A stretch of 46,154 nucleotides of DNA from assembly GCA_003243195.1 (NCBI GenBank), contig QFQI01000016.1, positions 1-46,154 on the forward strand, written 5' to 3'. A program made the translations under genes and the position numbers. Positions 8,162 through 16,555 of this stretch are shown here, piece after piece; the first letter of the stretch is position 1, and the number at the start of each line of letters is the position of its first letter. The notes beneath the pieces were generated by a model that had not been told where the DNA came from, made no database searches, and saw nothing but the letters and a program-made list of their open reading frames with translations. The stretch comes from Sphingomonas taxi. GTDB lineage: Bacteria; Pseudomonadota; Alphaproteobacteria; Sphingomonadales; Sphingomonadaceae.

Positions 8162-9419
8162 GAACATCCTGCTGGTGGGATCGGGGGGACGCGAGCATGC
8201 GCTGGCGTGGAAGCTGGCGCAGTCGCCCAGCCTCGATACGCTGTTCGCCGCACCGGGCAACCCCGGCATCGCGGCGCATGCGACGATCGCCGAGCTGGAC
8301 GTGACGGATCACCGCGCGGTCGTCGATTTCGTGCGTCGCCACCGCATCGGGCTGGTGGTGATCGGGCCGGAAGCGCCGCTGGTCGACGGCCTGGCCGACA
8401 ATGTCCGCTCGATCGGGGTGCCGGTGTTCGGCCCCGGTCGCGAGGCGGCCAGGCTGGAGGGATCGAAGGGCTTCACCAAGGATCTGTGCGCGCGCGTCGG
8501 CATTCCCACCGCGCGCTATTTCCGCGTCACCTCGCGCGACGGCGCGCTCGCCTGCCTCGACGATTTCGGCGAGACGTGCGTCATCAAGGCGGACGGGCTG
8601 GCGGCGGGCAAGGGCGTGGTGGTCGCCGAGACGCGCGCCGAGGCGGAGGCGGCGATCGCCGACCTGTACGCGCACGGCCCGGTCGCGGCGGTGATCGAGG
8701 AGCGGCTGGAAGGCCCGGAGGCAAGCCTGTTCGTGTTGTCCGACGGCAGCTCGGTCGCCGCGTTCGGCTCCGCGCAGGACCACAAGCGCGTCGGGGACGG
8801 CGACACCGGCCCCAACACCGGCGGCATGGGCGCGTACAGCCCGGCGGCAGTGCTGACCCCCGAACTGGAGGAGCGCGCGCTGGGCGAGATCGTGCGCCCG
8901 ACGATCGATGCGCTGGCCGCGGCGGGCACGCCCTATGTCGGCGTGCTCTACGCCGGGCTGATGCTGACCGCGCAGGGGCCGAAGCTGATCGAATATAACG
9001 TCCGTTTCGGCGATCCCGAATGCCAGGTGCTGATGATGCGCTTCACCGGCGATCTCGCGGCGCTGCTGCTGGCCGTGGCGGAGGGGCGGCTGGCCGACCA
9101 GCCCGCGCCCGCGTTCGCCGACGACGTGGCGCTGACGGTGGTGATGGCCGCGAACGGCTACCCCGCCGCACCGGAGACGGGCGGCGAGATCCGTGGCCTC
9201 GACGCGGCGCAGGCCGATGGGGCGGTCGTGTTCCAGGCCGGCACCGCGCTGCACGGCGAGCGGCTGGTGTCGAGCGGCGGACGCGTGCTGGCGGTGACCG
9301 CTACCGGCGCCGATGTCGCCGCGGCCCAGCGTGCTGCCTATGATGCCGTAGCGGAAATCGACTTCCCGACCGGCTTCTTCCGCTCCGACATCGGAGCCAA
9401 GGCGCTCGCGGACGGTTGA
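8160..9419 (+). CDS. purD: Phosphoribosylamine-glycine ligase
   Basis: GAR synthetase, the ATP-dependent second step of purine synthesis, joining glycine to phosphoribosylamine. The 419-residue ATP-grasp enzyme shows the classic N-terminus MNILLVGSGGREHALAWKL, the glycine-rich ATP-binding strand KADGLAAGKGVVVAET, the signature TGPNTGGMGAYSP, and the metal-binding EYNVRFGDPECQ. The start is fixed by family alignment at the shared CATG with xseA. guaA, another purine gene, lies far off in the same window. Confidence 0.98.
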   Translation: MNILLVGSGGREHALAWKLAQSPSLDTLFAAPGNPGIAAHATIAELDVTDHRAVVDFVRRHRIGLVVIGPEAPLVDGLADNVRSIGVPVFGPGREAARLEGSKGFTKDLCARVGIPTARYFRVTSRDGALACLDDFGETCVIKADGLAAGKGVVVAETRAEAEAAIADLYAHGPVAAVIEERLEGPEASLFVLSDGSSVAAFGSAQDHKRVGDGDTGPNTGGMGAYSPAAVLTPELEERALGEIVRPTIDALAAAGTPYVGVLYAGLMLTAQGPKLIEYNVRFGDPECQVLMMRFTGDLAALLLAVAEGRLADQPAPAFADDVALTVVMAANGYPAAPETGGEIRGLDAAQADGAVVFQAGTALHGERLVSSGGRVLAVTATGADVAAAQRAAYDAVAEIDFPTGFFRSDIGAKALADG

Positions 9420-9453
9420 ACGATCACTCTTCATGCGTGCAGGATCCCCGTCA

Positions 9454-10074
9454 ATGAACTCAGGCAGCTACGCTCTGGAACCGATCTCGCAGGACGGCGT
9501 GCTCGTCACGATCGCGCTGGTGCTGGTCGGGGTGCTCGCGATCCTGACCGTGATCGCGATGCTGTGGGGCGCGCGGCTGAAGCGCCAGCGCCGCGCCGCC
9601 GAGGCGGAGGAACAGCAGCGCCTCGACGATCTGAAGGCGGACGGCATCGAGGCGACCAACACCCCCGACGCACCATCGCCCGTTGCGGGCGATCCCCGCC
9701 CCGCGCCCGGACCGGCCGACCATGCGGCGACACTGCCCGACGAGCCGATCGCCGCCGCCGCGCCGCTGGACGCCTCCCCGGCCAGCGTGGCGGCCGACGC
9801 GCCGCTGGACCGGCCGTCATCGGATGATCCGGGTGCGCAGTCGGTGACGATCCTGAAGGGGCTCGGCCCGAAGATCGCGACGCGGCTGGCGGAACTGGGG
9901 ATCACCCGGCTGGACCAGCTCGCCTGGCTCGACGACGCCGAGGCCGCCGATCTCGACCGCCAGTTGGGCGCGTTCGAGGGACGGATGGAGCGCGACCGCT
10001 GGCGCGAACAGGCGCGGCTGCTCGCGAAGGGCGACCGCGCCACCTACGAGGCGCAGTTCGGCCGGCTGGGATGA
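9454..10074 (+). CDS. Membrane-anchored helix-hairpin-helix protein
   Basis: A 206-residue protein with one N-terminal membrane helix (about 12-34, VLVTIALVLVGVLAILTVIAML). A charged segment and a long Pro/Ala/Asp-rich linker follow. The C-terminal domain (about 140-200) begins VTILKGLGPKIATRLAELGITRLDQLAWL. This GLGPKIATRLAELGI pattern is a helix-hairpin-helix of the type often fused to membrane anchors or to NADH dehydrogenase subunits in alphaproteobacteria. DNA binding is possible but unproven. The ATG at 9454 has an upstream AGGAT; a start at 9433 would add seven residues. The stop overlaps the next start (ATGA). Confidence 0.75.
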   Translation: MNSGSYALEPISQDGVLVTIALVLVGVLAILTVIAMLWGARLKRQRRAAEAEEQQRLDDLKADGIEATNTPDAPSPVAGDPRPAPGPADHAATLPDEPIAAAAPLDASPASVAADAPLDRPSSDDPGAQSVTILKGLGPKIATRLAELGITRLDQLAWLDDAEAADLDRQLGAFEGRMERDRWREQARLLAKGDRATYEAQFGRLG

Positions 10075-10532
10075 GCGTCGCCTTCCGCCGCGAGAGCGAC
10101 GACGAACATCTGGAGCCGCGCTTCGAGCTGCCGATCCCGCCCGGTCCCAATCTGGTCACGCCGCGCGGCGCCGTGCTGATCGCGGCGCGCGTCGCGGCGC
10201 TGGAGGCGGAACTGGCCGCGGCGGCCGATGCGGACGCCGCCAAGCCGATCGCGCGCGACCTGCGCTACTGGAAGACGCGCCGCGCCACCGCGATCGAAAC
10301 CGCGCCGCGGGGTGACGGCGTGGTCGGTTTCGGCAGCCGCGTCCGCTTCGCGCTGAACGGGCAGGAACGCGTCGTGACGCTGGTGGGCGACGACGAGGCC
10401 GATCCGCCCGCCGGATTGCTCGCCTTCTCCGCCCCGCTCGCCCGCGCGCTGATGGGTGCCGAAGCAGGCGATCTGGTCGCGTTCAACGGGCGCGACGATG
10501 CGATCGAGGTGCTGGCCGTCGCTGGCGCGTAG
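10071..10532 (+). CDS. GreA/GreB-family transcription elongation factor-like protein
   Basis: A 153-residue protein whose C-terminal half (about 80-150) resembles the Gre FKBP-like domain: GFGSRVRFALNGQERVVTLVGDDEADPPAGLLAFSAPLARALMGAEAGD. The N-terminal part contains a helical stretch (AARVAALEAELAAA) and a KTRRATA segment, shorter than the usual coiled coil of GreA. Gre factors rescue backtracked RNA polymerase by stimulating transcript cleavage. Whether this short version does so is unclear. It is translationally coupled to the upstream gene (ATGA). Confidence 0.75.
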   Translation: MSVAFRRESDDEHLEPRFELPIPPGPNLVTPRGAVLIAARVAALEAELAAAADADAAKPIARDLRYWKTRRATAIETAPRGDGVVGFGSRVRFALNGQERVVTLVGDDEADPPAGLLAFSAPLARALMGAEAGDLVAFNGRDDAIEVLAVAGA

Positions 10533-10550
10533 CGGCCGCTCAGCTCAGGG

Positions 10551-11651
10551 TCACAGGTCGTGAACCGCAGCGCGTATCTGCCGCGCACCGTCACGCGCCG
10601 CGTCCAGCACCCTGGCGGCGGGCGACGGACGCGGCGCGACAAGCGTCCGATAGTCCGCGTCCAGTTCCGCCATCGTCGGCACCATGAAGCCTTCGTGATC
10701 GCCCTCGAACAACGTCAGGCGCGTCGTTCCGGCCTGGCGGTCGAAGTGGATCCGGCGCCCCGCGACCGTGCGCCCGGCGATCTGGTCCGGTCCGATACGG
10801 CGATCCAGCATGTCGAGCCGGGTGGCGTCCGACATCATCTGGTTGGCATGTCCGCTGTGCAGCGCGACACGGTTGAACCACGCCACGGACTGATCGGGTG
10901 ACACGGACGTGACCATCCCGTCGCGGATGCCATGATACAAATGGATCGCCGGCATATGGGCCGGCAACGGCATGAACATCGGCGAGCGGCGACGCGCTTC
11001 CGCCACGTTCAGCCCACCCTTGCCCGATCCCGTGCACTGGCGAATGTCGCTGCCATAATGGTCGAAGGCGTGGTGATCGTACCATGCCTCCAGATCGGTG
11101 ATCGGCACCCAGGCGATATAGCGGCGAACGGGGATGTTCCCGGCGTGCAGCGAACACAAGGCGGTATAAGCCCCTCCGGAAATTCCGACGACATAGATCG
11201 CGCGCTGGTCGACGTGGCCATGCGCGATCGCGTAATCGACCGCAGCGCGGACGCCATCGGTCACCGCCGGGCTGCAACAGGCATCGGGCGTGTTGTTGGG
11301 CCCGGCCAGCGCCGGACGGATGTAGTTCCAGCCGCGCGCGCTCGCCAGGCGATCCAGCCGGACGTCATTACCCAGGCTGCCCGCTTCGGTTTCGCCCCAT
11401 TGATGCAGATCGACGACCAGCGGCGCCATGTTTGGGGCGGCGGAGAAGCGTGCGCGTTGCTCCCTGGCCGCCCCCGATGCCGGTATCGTGACGGTCGCCG
11501 CGAGTGACCGCCAGTCGTGCCACTGCCCGATGATGGCCGCCTCCACCGCCCCCAGCCGTGGATAGGCCGCAGCCCCCAGACCGAGGCCAACGGCAAGCGA
11601 AGCCAGCGACGTGACGACACGCCGCACGCGATCCCTGTTACCAAGCTGCAT
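10551..11651 (-). CDS. Alpha/beta hydrolase, prolyl-oligopeptidase-like, exported
   Basis: A 366-residue predicted serine hydrolase. After a basic start (MQLGNRDRVRRVV) comes a hydrophobic segment, so it is exported or membrane-anchored. The nucleophile elbow GISGGAYTAL is typical of prolyl-oligopeptidase-like hydrolases, and a late GDHEGF can supply the catalytic His. The substrate is unknown. The start at 11651 is chosen because GGGGGAT lies just upstream; an earlier in-frame ATG at 11696 has none. Cysteines in DACCSP and QCTGSG could form disulphides in the periplasm. The gene is convergent with the Gre-like gene, 18 bases apart. Confidence 0.8.
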   Translation of the reverse strand: MQLGNRDRVRRVVTSLASLAVGLGLGAAAYPRLGAVEAAIIGQWHDWRSLAATVTIPASGAAREQRARFSAAPNMAPLVVDLHQWGETEAGSLGNDVRLDRLASARGWNYIRPALAGPNNTPDACCSPAVTDGVRAAVDYAIAHGHVDQRAIYVVGISGGAYTALCSLHAGNIPVRRYIAWVPITDLEAWYDHHAFDHYGSDIRQCTGSGKGGLNVAEARRRSPMFMPLPAHMPAIHLYHGIRDGMVTSVSPDQSVAWFNRVALHSGHANQMMSDATRLDMLDRRIGPDQIAGRTVAGRRIHFDRQAGTTRLTLFEGDHEGFMVPTMAELDADYRTLVAPRPSPAARVLDAARDGARQIRAAVHDL

Positions 11652-11765
11652 TAGATCCCCCGCGTACGCGATACCTGCGCGCGCGGTGATTCTCAATGCT
11701 GGCGCTGCCGACTCATCATTTTTTGTCCCATGATGGAACAGCCATGCGCCGGCGCGCCCGGTGCG

Positions 11766-13064
11766 TCAGTTGCTGCTGCTCACCAGCAGCTTGTCGATCC
11801 GGCGGCCGTCGAGGTCGACCACCTCGAAGCGCCAGCCCTGCTCCTCGAAGCTCTCGCCCTCCTCGGGCAGCTTGCGGAAGGCGGCGAGCGCGAGGCCAGC
11901 GACGGTCGCATAGTCGCGGTCTTCGGGCAGGTCGATGCCGAGCCGTTCGGCCAGCGCATCGGCCGCCATCGTCCCCGCCACCAGCAGCGACCCGTCGTCG
12001 CGTTCCACCACGTTCGGGCTTTCGTGCGGGTCGGCGTCCGAGACGAATTCGCCCGCGATCGCCGCCAGCAGGTTCGCCGGCGTCACGACCCCTTCGAAAT
12101 GGCCATATTCGTCATGGATCAGCGCCATCGGCACCTCGGCGCGGCGCAGCGCGTCCAGCGCGTCCATCGCGTCGATCTGGTCGATCACCACCGGCGCCTT
12201 GCGCACCAGCCGGGCCAGGTCCAGCGTCTCGCCGCGGAACAGCGCGGTGGCCACGTCGCGCGCCTGCACCACGCCGACCACCGCGTCGATCGAACCGCGC
12301 GCCACCGGCAGGCGGCTGTGCGGCGTTTCCAGCAGCTTGGCGCGGATGCTGGCATCGTCCAGCGTGATGTCCAGCCAGTCGACCTCGGTGCGCGGCGTCA
12401 TCACCTCGCGCACCGGCCGGTCGGCGAGCCGCACCACGCCCGAGATGATCGAGCGTTCATGCTCCTCGATCACGCCGGACTTGCTGGCCTCCGCCACGAT
12501 CAGGTGCAGCTCCTCGGCGGTCACCTGATCCTCGTTCTCGCGATTGAGGCGCAGCAGGCGGAAGGCCAGCGCGCTGCTCGCGTCGAGCACCCACACCACC
12601 GGCTTGGTGAATTTCGCCAGCCAGGCCATCGGCAGCGCGACCAGCGCCGCGACCGCCTCGGGCTTGCGCAGCGCGAACTGCTTGGGCACCAGCTCGCCGA
12701 CGATCAGCGAGGCGTAGGTGGTGAGCGCGATGACCAGCGCATAACCCAGCCGCTCCGCCAGCGCGTGGCTCAGCCCCAGCATCTCCAGCCGCGCGGCGGT
12801 GGGCGTGCCCAGGCTGGCCCCCGAATAGGCGCCGGCGATGATCCCGATCAGCGTGATGCCGATCTGCACCGTGGACAGGAACTTGCCGGGATCCGCCGCC
12901 AGCTCGATCGCGGTCGCCGCGCCGCGCCGGCCGCTGCGCGCCATCGCCTCCAGCCGCGCCTTGCGCGCGGACACAATCGCCAGCTCGCTCATCGCGAAGA
13001 TGCCATTCAACGCCACCAGCGCCAGGATGATGACGACGTCGATCCAGGGAAATGGCGGTAACAT
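11766..13064 (-). CDS. HlyC/CorC-family membrane protein with CNNM and CBS domains
   Basis: A 432-residue protein of the so-called hemolysin (TlyC/YtfL) family, now thought to take part in divalent cation transport or homeostasis. The N-terminal CNNM domain has about four membrane helices (WIDVVIILALVALNGIFAMSE, then STVQIGITLIGIIAGAYSG, LIVGELVPK and following). A CBS pair is visible in the middle (VMTPRTEVDWLD, then VPMALIHDEYGHFEGVVTPANLL), and a CorC_HlyC domain ends the protein (GWRFEVVDLDGRRIDKLLV). The start at 13064 has a strong AGAGGGGG upstream. Confidence 0.92.
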   Translation of the reverse strand: MLPPFPWIDVVIILALVALNGIFAMSELAIVSARKARLEAMARSGRRGAATAIELAADPGKFLSTVQIGITLIGIIAGAYSGASLGTPTAARLEMLGLSHALAERLGYALVIALTTYASLIVGELVPKQFALRKPEAVAALVALPMAWLAKFTKPVVWVLDASSALAFRLLRLNRENEDQVTAEELHLIVAEASKSGVIEEHERSIISGVVRLADRPVREVMTPRTEVDWLDITLDDASIRAKLLETPHSRLPVARGSIDAVVGVVQARDVATALFRGETLDLARLVRKAPVVIDQIDAMDALDALRRAEVPMALIHDEYGHFEGVVTPANLLAAIAGEFVSDADPHESPNVVERDDGSLLVAGTMAADALAERLGIDLPEDRDYATVAGLALAAFRKLPEEGESFEEQGWRFEVVDLDGRRIDKLLVSSSN

Positions 13065-13182
13065 GGCTCGGCCCCCTCTTGGCGGCAAAGCGACCGCGCG
13101 ACAATCCGCAAAATGGTCCCCGGCACGCTGCCCCGCCTCGACCGGCCGCCGCGGTCCTTCAGCACGGGTTCAGTCCGGCAGC

Positions 13183-13208
13183 GGAACAATCCCGGGCGGC
13201 GTCGGGTT
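13183..13208 (+). promoter_or_regulatory. Candidate EcfG (general stress response) promoter
   Basis: GGAAC (13183-13187), a 17-base spacer and GGTT (13205-13208) resemble the alphaproteobacterial EcfG/SigT consensus (GGAAC, 16-17 bases, CGTT), with one mismatch in the second box. It lies about 30 bases before the OmpA-like lipoprotein gene, a sensible promoter position. The motif is short and this is inference. Confidence 0.35.
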
Positions 13209-13238
13209 GACCGGCATCATGCGGTGAAAGGGAAGAGA

Positions 13239-13922
13239 ATGAGGGTTGTGTCGAAGCTGGGCGCGATGCTGGCCTGCGCGTCGCTGGTGACGGTAGCGGC
13301 CTGCACCACCGATCCGGAGACGGGCCAGCGGACGATCTCCAAGACCGCGATCGGCGGGATCGGCGGCGCGCTGGGCGGGTACCTGCTGGGTGATTTGGTC
13401 GGCGGCCGACGCGACCGGACCGAAAAGATCATCGGCGCGGGGATCGGCGGCATCGCCGGCGCGGGAATCGGCGCGTACATGGACAAGCAGGAGCGCGAAC
13501 TGCGCGAACGCACGCGCGGCACGGACGTGCAGGTGACCCGCCAGGGCGACGACCTGCTGCTCAACATCCCCTCCGGCATCAACTTCGCGTACAATTCCGC
13601 GGCGGTGCAGCCGCAGTTCCGCGCGACGCTGGACAAGGTCGCCAGCGTGCTGGCCGAATATAATCAGACCTATGTCGATGTGTACGGCCACACCGATTCG
13701 ACCGGCAGCGATTCCTACAATCAGGATCTGTCGGAACGGCGCGCGGTATCGGTGGCGGACTACCTGTCCAGCCACGGCGTGCAGGCGGCGCGCATCGCGA
13801 CGCGCGGTTTCGGCGAGACGCAGCCGATCGAGTCCAACGAAACCGAGCAGGGTCGCGCGGCCAACCGCCGGGTGGAGATCAAGGTGGTGCCGGTATCGCA
13901 GAACGACGTGCCGGCGCGGTAA
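13239..13922 (+). CDS. OmpA-family lipoprotein with glycine-zipper domain
   Basis: A 227-residue outer-membrane lipoprotein that probably ties the outer membrane to peptidoglycan. The signal peptide ends at the lipobox VAAC (Cys22). A glycine-rich zipper (about 35-85: GGIGGALGGYLLGDLVGG, then GAGIGGIAGAGIGAYMD) precedes the OmpA domain. That domain shows YNSAAVQPQFRATLDKVA, VYGHTDSTGSDSYNQDLSERRA and the final NRRVEI, the usual diaminopimelate-binding signature region. This is the YiaD-like architecture. The ATG at 13239 has GGGAAGAG upstream. Confidence 0.92.
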   Translation: MRVVSKLGAMLACASLVTVAACTTDPETGQRTISKTAIGGIGGALGGYLLGDLVGGRRDRTEKIIGAGIGGIAGAGIGAYMDKQERELRERTRGTDVQVTRQGDDLLLNIPSGINFAYNSAAVQPQFRATLDKVASVLAEYNQTYVDVYGHTDSTGSDSYNQDLSERRAVSVADYLSSHGVQAARIATRGFGETQPIESNETEQGRAANRRVEIKVVPVSQNDVPAR

Positions 13923-13930
13923 CGACGCTG

Positions 13931-13969
13931 CGCCATGGCGCGCGTTGCGACGCTGCGCGCGCCATGGCG
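13931..13969 (+). terminator. Hairpin after the OmpA-like gene
   Basis: A perfect 14-base inverted repeat (CGCCATGGCGCGCG at 13931-13944 and its complement at 13956-13969) with an 11-base loop starts nine bases after the TAA stop. Each arm itself contains the palindrome CGCCATGGCG. There is no T-run. From its position it is a likely terminator or 3'-end stabiliser. The remaining bases to 14137 show nothing I can name. Confidence 0.6.
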
Positions 13970-14137
13970 GATGATCCACGATCCGATCGCCACCGCGCGC
14001 GGGCTGGTGGTGCGGCACGTGTCGGTTTGGACGCACGCGAAAGACGGGGTTCGAGGCGGGCGCCTCCGCCAGATGGCATGCGCCGTCGGCGTCTTCCCGA
14101 TAGTTCACAGGCGCCGGGAGTGATCCGCGCCGCTACC

Positions 14138-14587
14138 TCAGCGCCGGGCGACGAAGAAATCGCGCAGCAGCGCCGCCGCTTCGACGGCTCCGATGCCGGG
14201 AAACAGCTCGGGCCGATGATGACAGGTCGGTTGTGAGAAGAAGCGCGCGCCATGCTCCACCGCGCCGCCCTTGGCATCGTCCGCGCCGTAATAGAGGCGT
14301 GCGATTCGCGCATGCGCGATCGCGCCGGCGCACATCGTGCACGGCTCCAGCGTCACCCACAGGTCGCAATCCCCAAGCCGGTCGCGGCCCAGCGCGTGCG
14401 CGGCGGCACGGATCGCCAGGATCTCGGCATGCGCGGTCGGGTCGCAGCGTGCACGCGGCGCATTGGCGGCGACCGCCACGATCGCCCCGCCACGCGTCAC
14501 CACCGCGCCGACCGGCACCTCCCCGGCCGCCGCCGCATCGCGCGCGGCGTCCAGCGCGGCACGCATCGGGGCTGGCAGCGGGAACAT
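14138..14587 (-). CDS. tadA: tRNA-specific adenosine deaminase
   Basis: Deaminates A34 of tRNA-Arg(ACG) to inosine so that it reads CGU, CGC and CGA. Its target tRNA is encoded at the left edge of this window. The 149-residue protein has the zinc cytidine-deaminase motifs: HAE (TAHAEILAIR, with the catalytic Glu) and PCTMCAGA (EPCTMCAGAIAHARI), and the family end LFPGIGAVEAAALLRDFF. The start at 14587 (MFPLPAP) has GGCGGGG upstream; an ATG seven codons later is the alternative. Confidence 0.96.
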   Translation of the reverse strand: MFPLPAPMRAALDAARDAAAAGEVPVGAVVTRGGAIVAVAANAPRARCDPTAHAEILAIRAAAHALGRDRLGDCDLWVTLEPCTMCAGAIAHARIARLYYGADDAKGGAVEHGARFFSQPTCHHRPELFPGIGAVEAAALLRDFFVARR

Positions 14588-14629
14588 GCCCCGCCGCCTA
14601 ACCTCAGGCGGGTGCGAAGGCCAGCGGCG

Positions 14630-14851
14630 TTACTGCGCGGGCTTCTCCACGGAGATGTCGGGCACCTCCACCGTCTTGTTTTCGGTGCCCACCCGCACCT
14701 TGGCCACGTCGGCGTCGAATTTCGGCGCCTGACCGCCCTCGAGTCGCGGAAGCTGCGCGGTCTGCGTCTGATCGAACTTCACGAAACCGAGCATCATCGC
14801 CGCCAGGATCACCAGCGCGACGATCCCGATCAGCACCAACAGCGTCCGCAT
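14630..14851 (-). CDS. Small single-pass membrane protein
   Basis: A 73-residue protein with one N-terminal helix (MRTLLVLIGIVALVILAAMMLGFVKF) and a polar tail of about 48 residues containing PKFDADVAKVRVGTENKTVEVPDI. It is probably anchored in the inner membrane with the tail in the periplasm. I know similar short proteins in sphingomonads only as hypothetical. The start at 14851 has GGGAGTGAAGAGG before it; an ATG at 14872 would add seven residues. It lies 42 bases upstream of tadA on the same strand, so the two may form an operon. Confidence 0.7.
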   Translation of the reverse strand: MRTLLVLIGIVALVILAAMMLGFVKFDQTQTAQLPRLEGGQAPKFDADVAKVRVGTENKTVEVPDISVEKPAQ

Positions 14852-14925
14852 CCTCTTCACTCCCGCAAGCATCGATTCGTTATCGCAACAACGCCGGCTC
14901 GCCGCGCTGGTTGCACCGCTTTTGC

Positions 14926-14953
14926 TTGACCGATCGCGCGATGGGGGTTATCC
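14926..14953 (+). promoter_or_regulatory. Sigma-70 type promoter of rpmB
   Basis: TTGACC (14926-14931) and TTATCC (14948-14953) are separated by 16 bases, a good alphaproteobacterial housekeeping promoter. It lies about 40 bases upstream of the rpmB ATG, giving a short leader. No known ribosomal-protein leader structure is evident. Confidence 0.6.
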
Positions 14954-14992
14954 GCGCCCACTTTCCGGGCAACCGAAATCAGGATTAGTCAC

Positions 14993-15289
14993 ATGTCGCG
15001 CATCTGCGAGCTGACCGGCAAGGGCCGGCAGGTGGGTAACAACGTTTCCCACGCGAATAACAAGACCAAGCGCACGTTCCTGCCGAACCTGCAGAACGTC
15101 ACGCTGCTGTCGGACACGCTGGAGCGTTCGATCCGGCTGCGCGTGTCGACGCACGGGCTGCGCTCGGTGGAGCACAACGGCGGCCTCGACAACTGGCTGG
15201 TCAAGACCTCCGACGACAAGCTGTCGCTCAAGGCGCGCCGCCTGAAGCGCGACATCGTGAAGAAGCGCTCGACCGCCGTCGCGGCCTGA
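14993..15289 (+). CDS. rpmB: 50S ribosomal protein L28
   Basis: A 98-residue ribosomal protein of the large subunit. It begins MSRICELTGKGRQVGNNVSHANNKTKRTFLPNLQ, the standard alphaproteobacterial L28 start, and ends in a basic tail with RLKRDIVKKR. It is monocistronic, with its own promoter and a strong hairpin after the stop. The single Cys6 is all that is left of the zinc-binding cysteines of other L28 forms. Confidence 0.98.
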   Translation: MSRICELTGKGRQVGNNVSHANNKTKRTFLPNLQNVTLLSDTLERSIRLRVSTHGLRSVEHNGGLDNWLVKTSDDKLSLKARRLKRDIVKKRSTAVAA

Positions 15290-15312
15290 CGCTTCCCACG
15301 ACCGATCCGATC

Positions 15313-15344
15313 GCGGCCCGCCGTCCGGTGTGACGGCGGGCCGC
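15313..15344. terminator. Strong hairpin between rpmB and the convergent esterase gene
   Basis: A perfect 13-base stem, GCGGCCCGCCGTC (15313-15325) with its complement (15332-15344), and a six-base loop CGGTGT. It lies 23 bases after the rpmB stop and 13 bases before the stop of the opposing gene, so it can serve both strands. There is no T-run, common for terminators in GC-rich alphaproteobacteria. Confidence 0.7.
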
Positions 15345-15357
15345 ATCGCGTCGGCGT

Positions 15358-16320
15358 TCACTCGACCAGCCGGAACTTGGCAAGGATCGTGCGCCGCCAT
15401 CCCGCGCCGTCATTGTCGGTGACCAGCCAGACCATCGTGGCGCCGCGCTCGCGAGAGACCGCCAGCCCCTCGGCATTCTCGCCGCCCAGCGTCGCGCCGA
15501 ATCGCGCGATCACCCGGCCGCGCAGCAGCGCCCCGGCACCGATCCGCGCCGCGGGCACGCGCACCACGATCGCATCGAAGCGCAACGGCGGCTGCCAGCG
15601 CCGGTTGAGCACCAGCACGTCGCCACCGGGAAGCACCGCCGCATCACTCGGCGCATAGCCGTCCGGCGGCAAATAGCGGAGCGTCGCGCTGCGGGTGCCC
15701 GGTCGGGCGGGGTCGCCATCGAACAAGGCGGCGGCGCGCGGGCCGCTGCCGCGCAGCGCACCCTCCCGCAGCGCAAGGAAGCGGCCGTCTGCCAGTCGCA
15801 CCAGCGCCTCCGGTCCGCTGTTCTCGCCCCAGCGCCGCATCGTGCGCGGACGGCTCCATGCCTCGGCGTGCCCGAAACCCGGAGCATAGCGCCAGATCGC
15901 GTTGACGCGCTCATAGCCGATCCACGCGCGGCCGCTCGCCGGATCGACCACCAGTGACTCCGAATCGCGGCTGTCCTTGCGCCATCCGGTGCCCGGCCCG
16001 TCGTCCAGCGTGCTGCCGGGCAAGGTCCGGACCATCCCCCGCGCAATCCGTAGCCGCACGACATTGCCGCCATCGTTGAGCAGGATCGCATGGTCGCGGT
16101 GCAACGCCAGCGCCGAAAAGCCGCCGAACCCCGGCTGGCGCGCCGAAAGCGAGAGCGCGCCGACCGGTCGCAGCGCGCCGATACGTGCCGGCCACCCGCC
16201 CGCCGGCACGAAGCGGGTCGCGCGGACCGACAGGTCGCGGCGGAACAGCACGCGCCGCGGTTCGCCGCTCCAGGATGGCACCAGCAGCAGCACCAGCAGG
16301 ATGATCGTCAGCCCTCGCAC
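15358..16320 (-). CDS. Esterase-like activity of phytase family protein
   Basis: A 320-residue exported protein resembling the phytase-like beta-propeller family (PF13449). Visible landmarks are GFGGFSALALHRDHAILLNDGGNVVRL, DSESLVVDPASGRAWIGYER, GPEALVRLADGRFLALREG and the ending VTDNDGAGWRRTILAKFRL. The reaction and substrate are uncertain. I start at GTG 16320, because AAGGG lies just upstream and the hydrophobic signal (LTIILLVLLLVPSW) is then at the very N-terminus. In-frame ATGs at 16377 and 16494 would put 19 or 58 polar residues before it. Confidence 0.8.
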   Translation of the reverse strand: MRGLTIILLVLLLVPSWSGEPRRVLFRRDLSVRATRFVPAGGWPARIGALRPVGALSLSARQPGFGGFSALALHRDHAILLNDGGNVVRLRIARGMVRTLPGSTLDDGPGTGWRKDSRDSESLVVDPASGRAWIGYERVNAIWRYAPGFGHAEAWSRPRTMRRWGENSGPEALVRLADGRFLALREGALRGSGPRAAALFDGDPARPGTRSATLRYLPPDGYAPSDAAVLPGGDVLVLNRRWQPPLRFDAIVVRVPAARIGAGALLRGRVIARFGATLGGENAEGLAVSRERGATMVWLVTDNDGAGWRRTILAKFRLVE

Positions 16321-16555
16321 GCGGCCCTTGTAGGGCAGAACCGGATCCGGCCCAGCAGGCGATTCCTGCGCATCCATGCGGCTCGACGGCGTTTCGGGCA
16401 GGCCGGCAGGCGCGCGCACCGCGCCGTCCGCCCACGGGTGGATGGATGAACCTTCGATAACGGGCGCATTCAGGGTCGGCTCAACGCGAATCACCCATAA
16501 GCATTTTCATCGACGGGGCAGCCCGCCGACCGGAACAGCAAACGGGAGACGACAG

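Noticed and set aside
13935..14123. 62-residue frame after the OmpA-like gene
   Set aside because: It starts inside the terminator-like hairpin and has no ribosome site or recognisable feature.
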